In this document: piece by piece, positions 8,665 through 16,880 of the stretch | Position numbering within the stretch: the stretch's first letter is position 1 | Layout of the letters: every line of letters begins with the position of its first letter | Origin: Micrococcales bacterium | GTDB taxonomy: Bacteria > Actinomycetota > Actinomycetes > S36-B12 > UBA10799 | Direction of reading: 5' to 3' | Assembly: GCA_016703125.1 (NCBI GenBank) | Contig: JADJCR010000005.1 | Location: forward strand, 251,441 to 315,440 | Length of the DNA: 64,000 bases | Program-made: the position numbers and the translations under genes | The notes under the pieces: model-generated | What the model was told of the DNA's origin: nothing | Seen by the model: only the letters and a program-made list of their open reading frames with translations | The model's database searches: none

Positions 8665-9906
8665 TCACGACGCGCCATCATCGTCCGAACGGCCCATGTC
8701 CAACAGGCTCGCCGGACGCACCACGCCGCTGCCGAACCGGGCCACGGCCCGATCTACTGCGGTCTCCGCCTCCCGCCACCCGGCCTCTGGTTCGTCGAAG
8801 GCGATCTGGTGGGTGCTCACCGCCGCCGGTGCCAACTTCTCCATGCGCACGCCCACCAGTCGTAGACGTGCCCGCTGCAGGCCCAGTCCGGCGTACAGTG
8901 CAGCCACCTCTGTGTAGATGTCCCTGCCCACGTCCGTGGCCTCGGGCAGCGTGCGGGAACGGGTGATGGTCGTGAAGTCGGCGAACCGGATCTTGAGGCT
9001 CACCGTCCGCCCCACCCAACCGGCAGCCCGCAGGCGCGCGGCCACGTGGTCGCACAAGCCCAGCAACTGCCGGGTGATCACCTCGGGATCGTCGACATCA
9101 CCGGCGAACGTGTGCTCCGAACCGATGCTGCGGTCCGGCGTGTGCGAACTCACCTGGCGGGTGTCCCGGCCCCAGGCGAGATCCGCCAGATGCTCGCCGG
9201 CGGCCTGGCCAAGGGCTCGGCGCAGGACATTGCGGGGCAGATGTGCGACATCGGCAACCGTCCGGACCCCCAGGCTGTGCAACTGCTCCTCGGTGCGCGG
9301 CCCCACGCCCCACAGCGCTCCCACGGGCAAGGGGTGCAGGAAGGCGACGATGGAGTCTGCCGGGATGAGCAGCATGCCGTCCGGCTTGGCATGCGCGCTG
9401 GCGACCTTGGCCACGAACTTGTTGGGCGACCCGCCCACCGAGCACGTGATCCCCTGCTCGTCGAACACGCGGGCCCGCAGCAGCTCGGCGATCACCGTGG
9501 GACTTCCGAACTTCCGGATCGCCCCGGAGACGTCGAGGAACGCCTCGTCCAGGGACAGCGGCTCGACAGCGGCGGTGAAGGAACCAAAGATCTCCATGAC
9601 GCCTTCGCTGACGCGGCTGTACCGCCGATGGTCCGGTGAGATCACCACAGCCTCCGGGCACAGCCTGCGGGCGCGGCCCATGGACATCGCCGCCCGCACT
9701 CCGAACGCGCGTGCCTCATAGGTCGCCGAGAGCACCACCCCGCGGGACCCGGAGCCGCCGACGATCACCGGCTGGCCGCGCAACATCGGCCGGCTGAGCA
9801 GTTCGACCGAGGCGTAGAAGGCGTCCATGTCGACGTGCAGAATTGTGCAGGTCGAATCGTCGCTGGGCGCCGGGAACGCCACCTTGCCCGTCTCACGCCT
9901 GCTCAT
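8665..9906 (-). CDS. dinB: DNA polymerase IV (Y-family)
   Basis: Error-prone translesion polymerase, 413 aa. The palm motif HVDMDAFYASVE (Asp26, Asp28) and SLDEAFLDVSG (Asp120, Glu121) carry the catalytic acids and are intact. GVRAAMSMGRA (finger region), the HhH segment GVGPRTEEQLHSLGV and a little-finger domain follow in order. No clear C-terminal beta-clamp peptide of the QLxLF type is visible in the last residues. The ATG at 9906 follows GGAGGAGGG at good spacing. It is 18 bp downstream of dnaE in the same operon, so its induction should follow the LexA-controlled promoter at 14.35 kb. Confidence 0.95.
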   Translation of the reverse strand: MSRRETGKVAFPAPSDDSTCTILHVDMDAFYASVELLSRPMLRGQPVIVGGSGSRGVVLSATYEARAFGVRAAMSMGRARRLCPEAVVISPDHRRYSRVSEGVMEIFGSFTAAVEPLSLDEAFLDVSGAIRKFGSPTVIAELLRARVFDEQGITCSVGGSPNKFVAKVASAHAKPDGMLLIPADSIVAFLHPLPVGALWGVGPRTEEQLHSLGVRTVADVAHLPRNVLRRALGQAAGEHLADLAWGRDTRQVSSHTPDRSIGSEHTFAGDVDDPEVITRQLLGLCDHVAARLRAAGWVGRTVSLKIRFADFTTITRSRTLPEATDVGRDIYTEVAALYAGLGLQRARLRLVGVRMEKLAPAAVSTHQIAFDEPEAGWREAETAVDRAVARFGSGVVRPASLLDMGRSDDDGAS

Positions 9907-9924
9907 CGTCGATGCCCTCCTCCC

Positions 9925-12900
9925 CTAGCCTGCACTGCCCGGACTGCTGTGCCACAGTTTCGGCGGCCGTTTCGACGACGGACCCGCAGGGCGGGTGTCC
10001 GCGTACGGTGACTGCCGGAAACCACTGGCGTGGACCAGTACCCGGCGCACCCCCGGATCCGAACCCCCGGTGGCCCGGGTCGGGTCCTCCAGGCGATCCG
10101 GGCCACCGGCCATCTCGACCGGGGAGTTGAGGATCTCGTACACCCCGGCCACGCCGGCGGACCTCCACACCGCGTGCAGGTCGGGCAGCGACCAGCACCC
10201 GGTGGCCCGCACCGAGATGCCGCGTCTCCCCGTCCGCCGGATCACCCCGGCGGCCAGCAACAGCCAGGAGTGGAACACGGTGTGGGCGTACGGTCCCTGG
10301 GCATCCTCGAAGAACGTCAGATCGATCGGCCCGGTGGAGTCGTCCAGGGAGGCGAAGATGACCCGCCTGCCACTGCGGATCGGCGGGGTCTGGGTCGCGA
10401 CCTTGATCCCCGCCACGAGTACCCGGGCGTCCGAGCGGTGTGACAACAGATCCCGGGCCCGCACCACACCGAGATCGGCGAACATCGGCTCGTAGAAGGA
10501 AATGGCGTGGCGCGTGACGTCCAGGCCGAGGATCTCCACCTCCGCCTGCACCCGGTCGGCCACCGACATCTCCGGCAGCCCGCTGGGAAGTTCGGGCTCG
10601 GCAAGTGGCAGAGCGAGCTGCGCGGATTCGGCGACGTGGACCTTCGGCGCCTGCGACTGCGCGGCCACTCGTGCTGCCAGGTCACTACCTGCCTGCGGCA
10701 CAGCGGCCGTCCGCCGGGCTCGTCGGCGACCCCCTGACCGGTGCAGGTCGGCGACCTGCAACAACAGGTCCCTACGGGTCACGCGGCCGATCCGGCGGGT
10801 GCCGGCGATGCCGTACACGGTGTCGAAGCCACCGGTGCGCACCAGTCGCTCCACGACCGGCCGGGCCACAGCAGTCCGGGTCCAGAAATCCGCCAGGTCG
10901 ACGAACGGCTGGGCGTTCTCGATCTGGCGGATCTCCACTTCGTTGATCCCCTTCACGTCGGCCAGCGACAGCCGGATCCCGTAACCCTCACCCACCGTCT
11001 CCACCCGGTACTCCCCGGTCGAGACGTTGACGTCCAGCGGCAGCACCGCCACCCCCGAATTGCGCGCCTCGTCGAGGATCAGGCGCTTGGGGTACATGCC
11101 GGGGTCGTGAGTGAGCACACCGGCCAGGAACGCCGCTGGGTAGTGCCGTTTGAGCCACGCGGAGTGATAGGTGGGCAGCGCGAACGCCGCCGCGTGGGCT
11201 TTGCAGAACCCGAAACTGGCGAAGGCCCGCAGAACCTCCCAGACCCGTTCGACGGTCTTCAGGTCGTACCCTTTCTTCAGCGCCGCCGGGATGAACCATG
11301 TGCGGACCTGGATCTGCCCGTCGGGGGTTCCGAGCTGCCGGCGCACCTCGTCGGCCTCTGCCAGCGAACAGCCGCTCATGACCGACACCAGACGCAGGAC
11401 CTGTTCGTGGAAGACCACCACCCCGTGGGTCTCCCGCAGAGCCGGTTCGAGGTCCGGGTGCAGATGCAACGGCTCGCGCCAGCCGTGGCGGGCCGACAGG
11501 AACGGAGTGACCATGTCGGACTTCACCGGCCCGGGTCGGAACAGGGAGATGTCGATGATGAGGTCGCCGAAGGTCTCGGGCGCGAACTTGCCGATGAGCT
11601 CGCGCTGCCCTGGCGACTCGATCTGGAAACATCCGAGCGTCTTGGCCTTCGTGATCAGGTCGAAGGTGTCGGCATCGTCGAAGGGCAGCGTGTCGAGGTC
11701 GATCTCGGCGCCGTCCACGCGCTGGATCTCCGTCACCGCGTGGGCCATCGCCGACTGCATCCGGATGCCCAGCACATCGAGTTTGAGGAAACCCATCTCC
11801 TCGACGTCGTCCTTGTCGAACTGACTCATCGGGAAGCCCTGCCAGGACGCCTCGACCGGGGTCCGGTCCAGCAGCGAGGAATCGGACAGCAGCACGCCGC
11901 AGGGGTGCAGGGCGATGTGGCGCGGCAGGCCGTCGAGGGCCTCCACGAAGTGCAGGAACCCATCGAGCATCCCCCGCTCGGCCAACTTCCCGACGACCGA
12001 CGAACGGACTTCGGGGAGTTCGGCCACGGCCGCCCGGGCGTCGCGGGCGCGGATGTGCGGGAAGGCCTTCGCGAAATCGTCGATCTCGGAGGCCGGGAAG
12101 CCCAGCGCGGCGCCGACGTCACGGATGGCGTGGCGCACCTTGTAGGTGTCCCGCATGCTCACGCAGGCGCTGCGGTGGGCGCCGAACCGGTCCACGATCC
12201 GCCGGTAGATGTCGGTGCGCCGGGCCGATTCCACATCGATGTCGATGTCCGGCAGCACCCGGCGCAGCGGAGACAGGAACCGTTCCATGAGCAGGTCGTG
12301 GCGGATCGGGTCCACCCCGGAGATGCCGAGCAGGTAGTTCACCACGCTGCCCGCACCGGACCCACGGGCGGCCACCCGGATGCGCATCGACCGGATGAGG
12401 TCGACGACCTCGGCCACCGTCAGGAAGTAGCCGGCGAACCCGAGCGTCGCGACGACCTCGAGTTCGTCATCGAGCCGGCGCCGGGCCACGGACACCTCCC
12501 GGCCCGTGAAACGAGTGTGCAGCGATGCTTCGCAGCGGGCGCGCAGCAGGACGTCAGCGCGCGCCCCCTCGGCCCGGCGCTGGTCGTGCCGGTGCCGACG
12601 GGCGGCGTACCCGGCCATCACCGGACCGGTGGGTTCGCCCGGTGGGCGTCCCGACAGCAGGACATCGAGTTCGGGCACATGGATGTCGCCGATCCCGAAG
12701 TCGCCGACCGGATCCAGCACGCACTCCTGCGCCAGATCGGCGGTCACCCCCAGCAGCCGCCCGGCCGCCGACCCGGCGACCTGTTCGGCGACCCCGCGCA
12801 TGTGGGACTGCGCGGCGAGGAAGCCACCGGAGTTCTCCCGGTCGAGGTGACGGGAGTCCAACGGGACCAGGCGCCGGATGGCATCGAGCAGGTCGGCGGT

Positions 12901-13599
12901 CGCGGCCTGCCGCGGACGGATGTAGCGCACCGCGTTGGTGAGTACCGCCGGAACGTCCCGCTCGGCTGCGTACCCCCACATCCGGCGAGCCATCGCCGTC
13001 GACAGGTCTGGGCCCGGCCCGTGCCGGCCGGGGTCGCGCGGCGCGGTCCGGTGGTCGACGATCTCCAGGTACACCTGCCGGCCAGCCACGTGCCGCCACC
13101 GGTCCAGCAGCCGGTCGGCAAGGTCGAAGCGGTGACGGGCGATGGCCCTGCCCACCTCCGAGTCCGGACCCAGAACCACTCGCAGATCGCCGGGGACGAC
13201 GAACTCCTCGAGCAGGTCCCAGCCGACCGACGGGGTGCCGCGTTCACCCCCGACATGAGCGGCGGACACCAGCCGGCTCAGCGCCGACCACCCCCGGCCC
13301 CCACGCGCCAGGAGCACCATGCGGGGATGTGCCGGATCGCGGGTGGTCCCGCCGCGCACCGGAGTGCGCCGCGCCGGCGGAGGATCCTCCGGACGCTGGG
13401 CGAGATCCGCCCCGAGGATGCCGCCCACCCCCTGTTCCATGCAGGCCTGCATGAACCGCACGGCCCCGTACAGACCGTCCCGGTCGGTCAGTGCCAGTGC
13501 CGGCTGGTCCAGTTCCGCCGCCCGCTGGACGAGGTCCCGCGGTGCACAGACGCCGTGGCGCAGGGAGTAGTAGGACGCGACATGCAGGTGGGTGAACAT
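9925..13599 (-). CDS. DNA polymerase III alpha-type subunit, probable damage-inducible DnaE
   Basis: C-family polymerase, 1224 aa. The catalytic motif PDIDID is at residues 450-455 and the finger/beta-binding regions follow, with an OB fold near the C-terminus. The N-terminal PHP domain begins FTHLHVASYYSLRHG; the second His and the Asp of the usual HxHSxxSxxDG motif are absent, so PHP nuclease activity is doubtful. Within an operon with dinB, a HEPN-like gene and DUF6504, behind LexA boxes, it is best read as an accessory, damage-induced DnaE comparable in role to DnaE2/ImuC, not the replicative DnaE1. Known ImuC operons pair with ImuA'/ImuB; here the Y-family partner is a full DinB. The gene starts 3 bp after the upstream stop. 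Confidence 0.9.
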   Translation of the reverse strand: MFTHLHVASYYSLRHGVCAPRDLVQRAAELDQPALALTDRDGLYGAVRFMQACMEQGVGGILGADLAQRPEDPPPARRTPVRGGTTRDPAHPRMVLLARGGRGWSALSRLVSAAHVGGERGTPSVGWDLLEEFVVPGDLRVVLGPDSEVGRAIARHRFDLADRLLDRWRHVAGRQVYLEIVDHRTAPRDPGRHGPGPDLSTAMARRMWGYAAERDVPAVLTNAVRYIRPRQAATADLLDAIRRLVPLDSRHLDRENSGGFLAAQSHMRGVAEQVAGSAAGRLLGVTADLAQECVLDPVGDFGIGDIHVPELDVLLSGRPPGEPTGPVMAGYAARRHRHDQRRAEGARADVLLRARCEASLHTRFTGREVSVARRRLDDELEVVATLGFAGYFLTVAEVVDLIRSMRIRVAARGSGAGSVVNYLLGISGVDPIRHDLLMERFLSPLRRVLPDIDIDVESARRTDIYRRIVDRFGAHRSACVSMRDTYKVRHAIRDVGAALGFPASEIDDFAKAFPHIRARDARAAVAELPEVRSSVVGKLAERGMLDGFLHFVEALDGLPRHIALHPCGVLLSDSSLLDRTPVEASWQGFPMSQFDKDDVEEMGFLKLDVLGIRMQSAMAHAVTEIQRVDGAEIDLDTLPFDDADTFDLITKAKTLGCFQIESPGQRELIGKFAPETFGDLIIDISLFRPGPVKSDMVTPFLSARHGWREPLHLHPDLEPALRETHGVVVFHEQVLRLVSVMSGCSLAEADEVRRQLGTPDGQIQVRTWFIPAALKKGYDLKTVERVWEVLRAFASFGFCKAHAAAFALPTYHSAWLKRHYPAAFLAGVLTHDPGMYPKRLILDEARNSGVAVLPLDVNVSTGEYRVETVGEGYGIRLSLADVKGINEVEIRQIENAQPFVDLADFWTRTAVARPVVERLVRTGGFDTVYGIAGTRRIGRVTRRDLLLQVADLHRSGGRRRARRTAAVPQAGSDLAARVAAQSQAPKVHVAESAQLALPLAEPELPSGLPEMSVADRVQAEVEILGLDVTRHAISFYEPMFADLGVVRARDLLSHRSDARVLVAGIKVATQTPPIRSGRRVIFASLDDSTGPIDLTFFEDAQGPYAHTVFHSWLLLAAGVIRRTGRRGISVRATGCWSLPDLHAVWRSAGVAGVYEILNSPVEMAGGPDRLEDPTRATGGSDPGVRRVLVHASGFRQSPYADTRPAGPSSKRPPKLWHSSPGSAG

Positions 13600-13602
13600 C
13601 GA

Positions 13603-14004
13603 CTATCCGGCTGTGCGCCAGGAGGGGATGGGCAGACCGACTCCGAGGATCCCGGCGATCTGCTCCAGGAAGGTCTCGGCGTCACGCACCAGGTCGTCTG
13701 CCTGGCGCTGGGTCACCGGCTCCCGGCCGATCTCCACGAAGACGCGCCGGCGCCCGATCATGTCGAAGTAGGCGCACCACTCCCCGAGTTCGGGGGCGAT
13801 GGTGGGGACCATCTGCCAAACGCTGCGGATGCGCGACGAGCGACTCGGGCGCGCCCGGGTGGCCAGCAGTGCGGCACCGGCCCGCAGCGCCGCGATGTGT
13901 GCCGCGACGTACCGCTCGGCCGGAGTGGCTGCCTGGTAGGCGTCATCGAGTGCGATCACTGCGGTGCGCAGCAGTTCCCTGCCGGCATACGTGAGGGCAA
14001 CCAT
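13603..14004 (-). CDS. SAV_6107-type HEPN-like protein
   Basis: 133-aa all-helical protein (ALTYAGRELLRTAVIALDDA, then YVAAHIAALRAGAALLATRA) resembling the SAV_6107 family of HEPN-domain proteins that sits beside dnaE in Streptomyces and relatives. HEPN domains are often nucleases or scaffolds; the usual RNase motif RxxxxH is not clearly present, so a structural role with the polymerase is as likely. It is tightly packed: 15 bp after DUF6504 and 3 bp before dnaE, so the three are almost certainly co-transcribed and co-regulated by LexA. Family assignment is from memory of the sequence pattern and context. Confidence 0.75.
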   Translation of the reverse strand: MVALTYAGRELLRTAVIALDDAYQAATPAERYVAAHIAALRAGAALLATRARPSRSSRIRSVWQMVPTIAPELGEWCAYFDMIGRRRVFVEIGREPVTQRQADDLVRDAETFLEQIAGILGVGLPIPSWRTAG

Positions 14005-14019
14005 CTCGTCACCGCCCGC

Positions 14020-14312
14020 TCAGTCGAAGGTCCGCAGGAGGTACCAGCGGCCAGCCCCAGGATCGAAACTCAGTTCGTACACACCAGGGGCGTCGCACTT
14101 CCCGGCGGAGGCCTCCACCCGCCAAGTCCGCAGGTCGGCGCCGGTGGGAGGCGTGGCGATGTCATGCCACCACGCAGCCGAGGTGTCCCACTGCTGCAGG
14201 ACATGGTTGACCCGGTACAACCGGTCCCGCCAGACGAACTGTTCGGGGCCCCCGCCTCCCGGGCCTGCTTCACGTCGATGGCTCCCTCGACCCGGCCGTA
14301 CGTACGACTCAT
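14020..14312 (-). CDS. DUF6504 family protein (frameshifted)
   Basis: Small protein, about 97 aa once repaired. The N-terminus MSRTYGRVEGAIDVKQAREA is in one frame and the rest, from PEQFVWRDRLYRVNHVLQQW to the end GRWYLLRTFD, is in another. The switch is at 14245-14255 in a GGGGGCCCC tract; one extra G gives EAGGPEQFVW. The ATG at 14312 has AGGAGG about 8 nt upstream. The family is of unknown function and is found with Y-family or DnaE polymerases in actinobacteria. First gene of the LexA-controlled operon, with the LexA box only 23 bp upstream. Confidence 0.75.
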
Positions 14313-14335
14313 GACTCCGCCTCCTCGATACCGAT

Positions 14336-14351
14336 TCGAACCTGTGTTCGA
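14336..14351 (-). promoter_or_regulatory. LexA (SOS) box 1, perfect palindrome
   Basis: TCGAACCTGTGTTCGA: the perfect dyad TCGAAC-N4-GTTCGA known as the actinobacterial LexA site. It lies 23 bp upstream of the DUF6504 ATG and just downstream of a predicted -10, so bound LexA would cover the transcription start. Confidence 0.92.
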
Positions 14352-14356
14352 CATCC

Positions 14357-14385
14357 AGCACAACACTCGCACAGGGGTACGTCAA
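14357..14385 (-). promoter_or_regulatory. Predicted promoter of the SOS mutagenesis operon
   Basis: On the minus strand TTGACG (14385-14380), a 17-nt spacer and TGTGCT (14362-14357) form a plausible -35/-10 pair. One LexA box lies 7 nt upstream of the -35 and the other 5 nt downstream of the -10. The flanking arrangement is seen; the promoter itself is inferred. Confidence 0.65.
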
Positions 14386-14392
14386 GGGATTT

Positions 14393-14408
14393 TCGAACAT
14401 TTGTTCGC
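14393..14408 (-). promoter_or_regulatory. LexA (SOS) box 2
   Basis: TCGAACATTTGTTCGC matches TCGAAC-N4-GTTCGA at 11 of 12 fixed positions. Its start is 57 bp from that of box 1, and it abuts the predicted -35. Two boxes suggest tight or cooperative repression. Confidence 0.85.
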
Positions 14409-14471
14409 TGGCATTTCTCGTGCGTCTTCGGGCCTGGCTGCGGCGCGTGGAGACCGTGTCCCCCGCACCCG

Positions 14472-14544
14472 CCGCGTTGGAGAACATGCACGAGGTTGGA
14501 GAAGCCACACGTGGCATCTCCAACGCGGTGACCAGACTCCAACG
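14472..14544. repeat. Four-arm inverted repeat (two 5' and two 3' arms)
   Basis: CCGCGTTGGAGA (14472-14483) is perfectly complementary to TCTCCAACGCGG (14517-14528). A second 5' arm GGTTGGAGA (14493-14501) and a second 3' arm CTCCAACG (14537-14544) share the same core. The inner 5' arm can also pair with 14517-14524, extended by GCCAC/GTGGC around a 2-nt loop. Alternative hairpins are therefore mutually exclusive. It lies in the 408-bp non-coding gap between the SOS operon and a secreted-protein gene. Apart from this and the LexA region nothing else was recognised in that gap. Confidence 0.7.
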
Positions 14545-14720
14545 CCGCCACCTCGGCCCGGAAGAGTGGCCTATCGGCCCAGGGGGCCTCAGCCTAAGGG
14601 AGGGTCTTGTAAGGCTTACCTATCCAGCAGTGATCACGGGTTCTAATCTTGGGGCACCCGTCGCCTCAACCCACGAGGCCAGAGGACTGAGGCGCACCTA
14701 GGAGACAGGCAGGTACTCCT

Positions 14721-15263
14721 ATGATCAAGATTTCCAAACTCCGTCCCTCCCCCGCACTGGTCGTCGGCTTCGCCGCCCTGACCCTCGCCGTAGCCGGCAC
14801 CGCCGTGGCCGCACCCGACCCCGGCGGCAGTCTGCAGGCCGTCTCGAAGGCAAAGGTCAAGACGATCGCCCGCAACCAGGCCAACAAGGCCATCGACGCG
14901 CGCGCACCCGGACTCTCCGTGCTGTCCGCGCAGACGGCCGCGCCCACCGGTCCCGCCGGTGGCGACCTGACCGGCACCTACCCCGACCCGACGATCGCCG
15001 AAGATGCGGTCAAGGCCAAGCAACTCGGCCCGGTACAGACAGTGTCGAACGGTGCCGGTCTGGCGAACGGCGCGACAGGCAACGTCTCAGTCCAATGCCC
15101 CGCCGGCACCCAGATGCTCAGCGGCGGCAGCACGGCCACCCTCGGCGGGAACGACTTGGTTCTCGTCCTCAGGTCCTTCCCGGTCGGCAACGGCTGGTTT
15201 GCCACCTACCGGAACATCTCCGGAGTCAACGCGACGATCACCGCGGTGGCTCTCTGCATCTGA
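14721..15263 (+). CDS. Secreted protein with GGDLTGTYPDPTI motif
   Basis: 180-aa exported protein of unknown function. Residues 1-30 form a Sec signal peptide with cleavage likely after AVA (TAVAAPDPGG). A Lys/Ala-rich segment (SKAKVKTIARNQANKAIDAR) is followed by GGDLTGTYPDPTIAEDAV, a motif recurrent in actinobacterial and phage-tail-like surface proteins. A C-terminal domain has two cysteines (CPAGTQMLSGG near residue 128 and the terminal CI) that may form a disulphide. The ATG at 14721 has AGGAGA upstream. It stands alone: a strong terminator hairpin follows. A role at the cell surface is inferred from export only. Confidence 0.7.
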   Translation: MIKISKLRPSPALVVGFAALTLAVAGTAVAAPDPGGSLQAVSKAKVKTIARNQANKAIDARAPGLSVLSAQTAAPTGPAGGDLTGTYPDPTIAEDAVKAKQLGPVQTVSNGAGLANGATGNVSVQCPAGTQMLSGGSTATLGGNDLVLVLRSFPVGNGWFATYRNISGVNATITAVALCI

Positions 15264-15284
15264 GCCTTACGCACGACCGCATGC

Positions 15285-15326
15285 GTCGTGCCGGGTCACA
15301 CACAGCACGACCTGACCCGGCACGAC
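15285..15326 (+). terminator. Hairpin terminator after the secreted-protein gene
   Basis: Perfect 14-bp inverted repeat GTCGTGCCGGGTCA (15285-15298) / TGACCCGGCACGAC (15313-15326) with a 14-nt loop, 22 bp after the stop. There is no T-run, as is usual for actinobacterial hairpin terminators. Confidence 0.75.
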
Positions 15327-15352
15327 ACTGCGGCCGATGGAGGTTCCGGTCG

Positions 15353-15428
15353 ATCCGGGAGAGATCCCCACACCCGGGAGCGACCCAACCGATCCTTCAC
15401 TCGCCGATGGAGGCATCTCTCCTGCCTG
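15353..15428 (+). repeat. Diverged copy of the four-arm intergenic element
   Basis: The order of arms and spacers resembles the copies at 21.9, 34.5 and 43.9 kb: CCGGGAGAGAT, then ACCCGGGAGCGACCCAACCG, ending CATCTCTCCTGCC. Here the outer stem is GGAGAGAT/ATCTCTCC, whereas other copies have GGCGGGAG/CTCCCGCC, so base pairing is kept while sequence differs. It lies in the 300-bp gap before the MFS gene; the rest of that gap shows only the gene's ribosome binding site. Confidence 0.5.
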
Positions 15429-15563
15429 CAGGTGGCGCGCGTGCGGTGCCGCGGTTACTCCTGTGCCTCACACCACCGCGGTCCCTAGCCTCCCCACGCC
15501 CTGCCCGCGGCATCCACGCCGCTACGCCCGGTACCGTGCGGGTGGACCCGAAGGAGACCGCCC

Positions 15564-16880
15564 ATGGCCCAGCAGACCCCGGCCCGCACCGACCACCACC
15601 TGCGGCCCACCGCGCTGGGCACGCGCACCTGGTTCGGCGTCGTCATCATCGGCCTGGTCGGCCAGATCGCGTGGACGGTCGAGAACCTCTACCTGAACGT
15701 CTTCGTCTACGACACGATCACCGACGACCCGAACGTCATCGCGACGATGGTGGCGGCCTCGGCCATCTCCGCGACGCTCGCGACGTTCCTCATCGGCCCG
15801 CTCTCCGACCGGATCGGGAAGCGCCGGGTGTTCATCGTGAGCGGCTACCTGCTGTGGGGGGTGTCCACGATGCTCTTCGGCTTCATCACCGTGGACAGCG
15901 TCGCGGCCCTCATCCCCGCGGTCAGCGCCATCACCGCCGCCGCGACGGCCGTCATTCTGCTGGACTGCATCATGAGTTTCCTCGGCGCGGGTGCCAACGA
16001 CGCCTCGTTCAACGCCTGGGTCACCGACATCACCTCCCCCAGCAACCGCGGGCGGGTCGAGTCGGTGCTGGCGGTGCTCCCACTGGTCTCGATGCTGCTG
16101 GTCTTCGGCGGGCTGGACGGACTCACGAAGAACGGCGACTGGCAGATGTTCTTCATCGTGGTCGGCGCCCTCATGATCGTCGCCGGCCTGGTCGCCCTGG
16201 CCCTCATCCGGGACGCCCCCGGTGAGCCGACCCAGACCGACAGCCTGCTGCGTTCCATCGTGCACGGGCTGCGGCCGACCACGATACGCAGCAATCCCCC
16301 GCTCTACTGGACCCTGGTCGCCTTCGCCATCCTGGGCACCTCCACCCAGGTCTTCCTGCCGTACCTGATCATCTACGTCCAGCGCTACCTGCGCATCGAC
16401 GCCTACGCCCTCGTACTCGCCGTCGTCCTCACCGGCGCGTCGGTGGTCAGCGTGCTCGGCGGGCGCATCATCGACCGGGTGGGCAAGGTCGCCTTCATGC
16501 TCCCGGCGGCGGGGGTCTACCTCGTCGGGCTCGCACTGATGATCTTCGCCCGCGGACTGCTCCCGGTGATCGCGGCGGGACTGGTGCTGATGTCGGGATT
16601 CATGCTCTCCATGGCCGCCATCGGCGCGGCCGTGCGTGACTTCTCACCGCCCGACCGCGTGGGCATGGTGCAGGGGTTGCGCATGATCGCCATGGTCCTG
16701 GTCCCCATGGTCATCGGACCGTTCATCGGCGCGGCCGTGATCCGCGGGGCCGATGAGTACTACGAGGACCTCGGACAACTCAAGCAGGTGCCCACACCGG
16801 GCATCTTCGTGGCCGCTGCGGTCGTCGTGTTGATCATCGTGATCCCCGTGGCGGCGCTGCGCAGGAGGTCGGCCAGATGA
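15564..16880 (+). CDS. MFS transporter, probably for a glycoside or sugar
   Basis: 438-aa integral membrane protein with about 12 predicted helices. The loop between helices 2 and 3 has the MFS signature GPLSDRIGKRR and the equivalent second-half loop has GGRIIDRVGK. GAGANDASFNAWVTDIT resembles the substrate-facing helix 5 of sugar-proton symporters. The ATG follows GAAGGAGACC. Its stop overlaps the start of the GH2 gene by 4 bp (ATGA). This coupling suggests that it imports the glycoside that the GH2 enzyme hydrolyses in the cytoplasm. Substrate cannot be read from sequence. Confidence 0.88.
   Translation: MAQQTPARTDHHLRPTALGTRTWFGVVIIGLVGQIAWTVENLYLNVFVYDTITDDPNVIATMVAASAISATLATFLIGPLSDRIGKRRVFIVSGYLLWGVSTMLFGFITVDSVAALIPAVSAITAAATAVILLDCIMSFLGAGANDASFNAWVTDITSPSNRGRVESVLAVLPLVSMLLVFGGLDGLTKNGDWQMFFIVVGALMIVAGLVALALIRDAPGEPTQTDSLLRSIVHGLRPTTIRSNPPLYWTLVAFAILGTSTQVFLPYLIIYVQRYLRIDAYALVLAVVLTGASVVSVLGGRIIDRVGKVAFMLPAAGVYLVGLALMIFARGLLPVIAAGLVLMSGFMLSMAAIGAAVRDFSPPDRVGMVQGLRMIAMVLVPMVIGPFIGAAVIRGADEYYEDLGQLKQVPTPGIFVAAAVVVLIIVIPVAALRRRSAR

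Noticed and set aside
10741..14646. A 1301-codon open frame on the plus strand opposite dnaE and the HEPN gene
   Set aside because: It is antisense to a clearly conserved polymerase, is rich in His/Gln/Arg/Gly as expected of a shadow of high-GC codons, runs through the LexA promoter and shows no domain.
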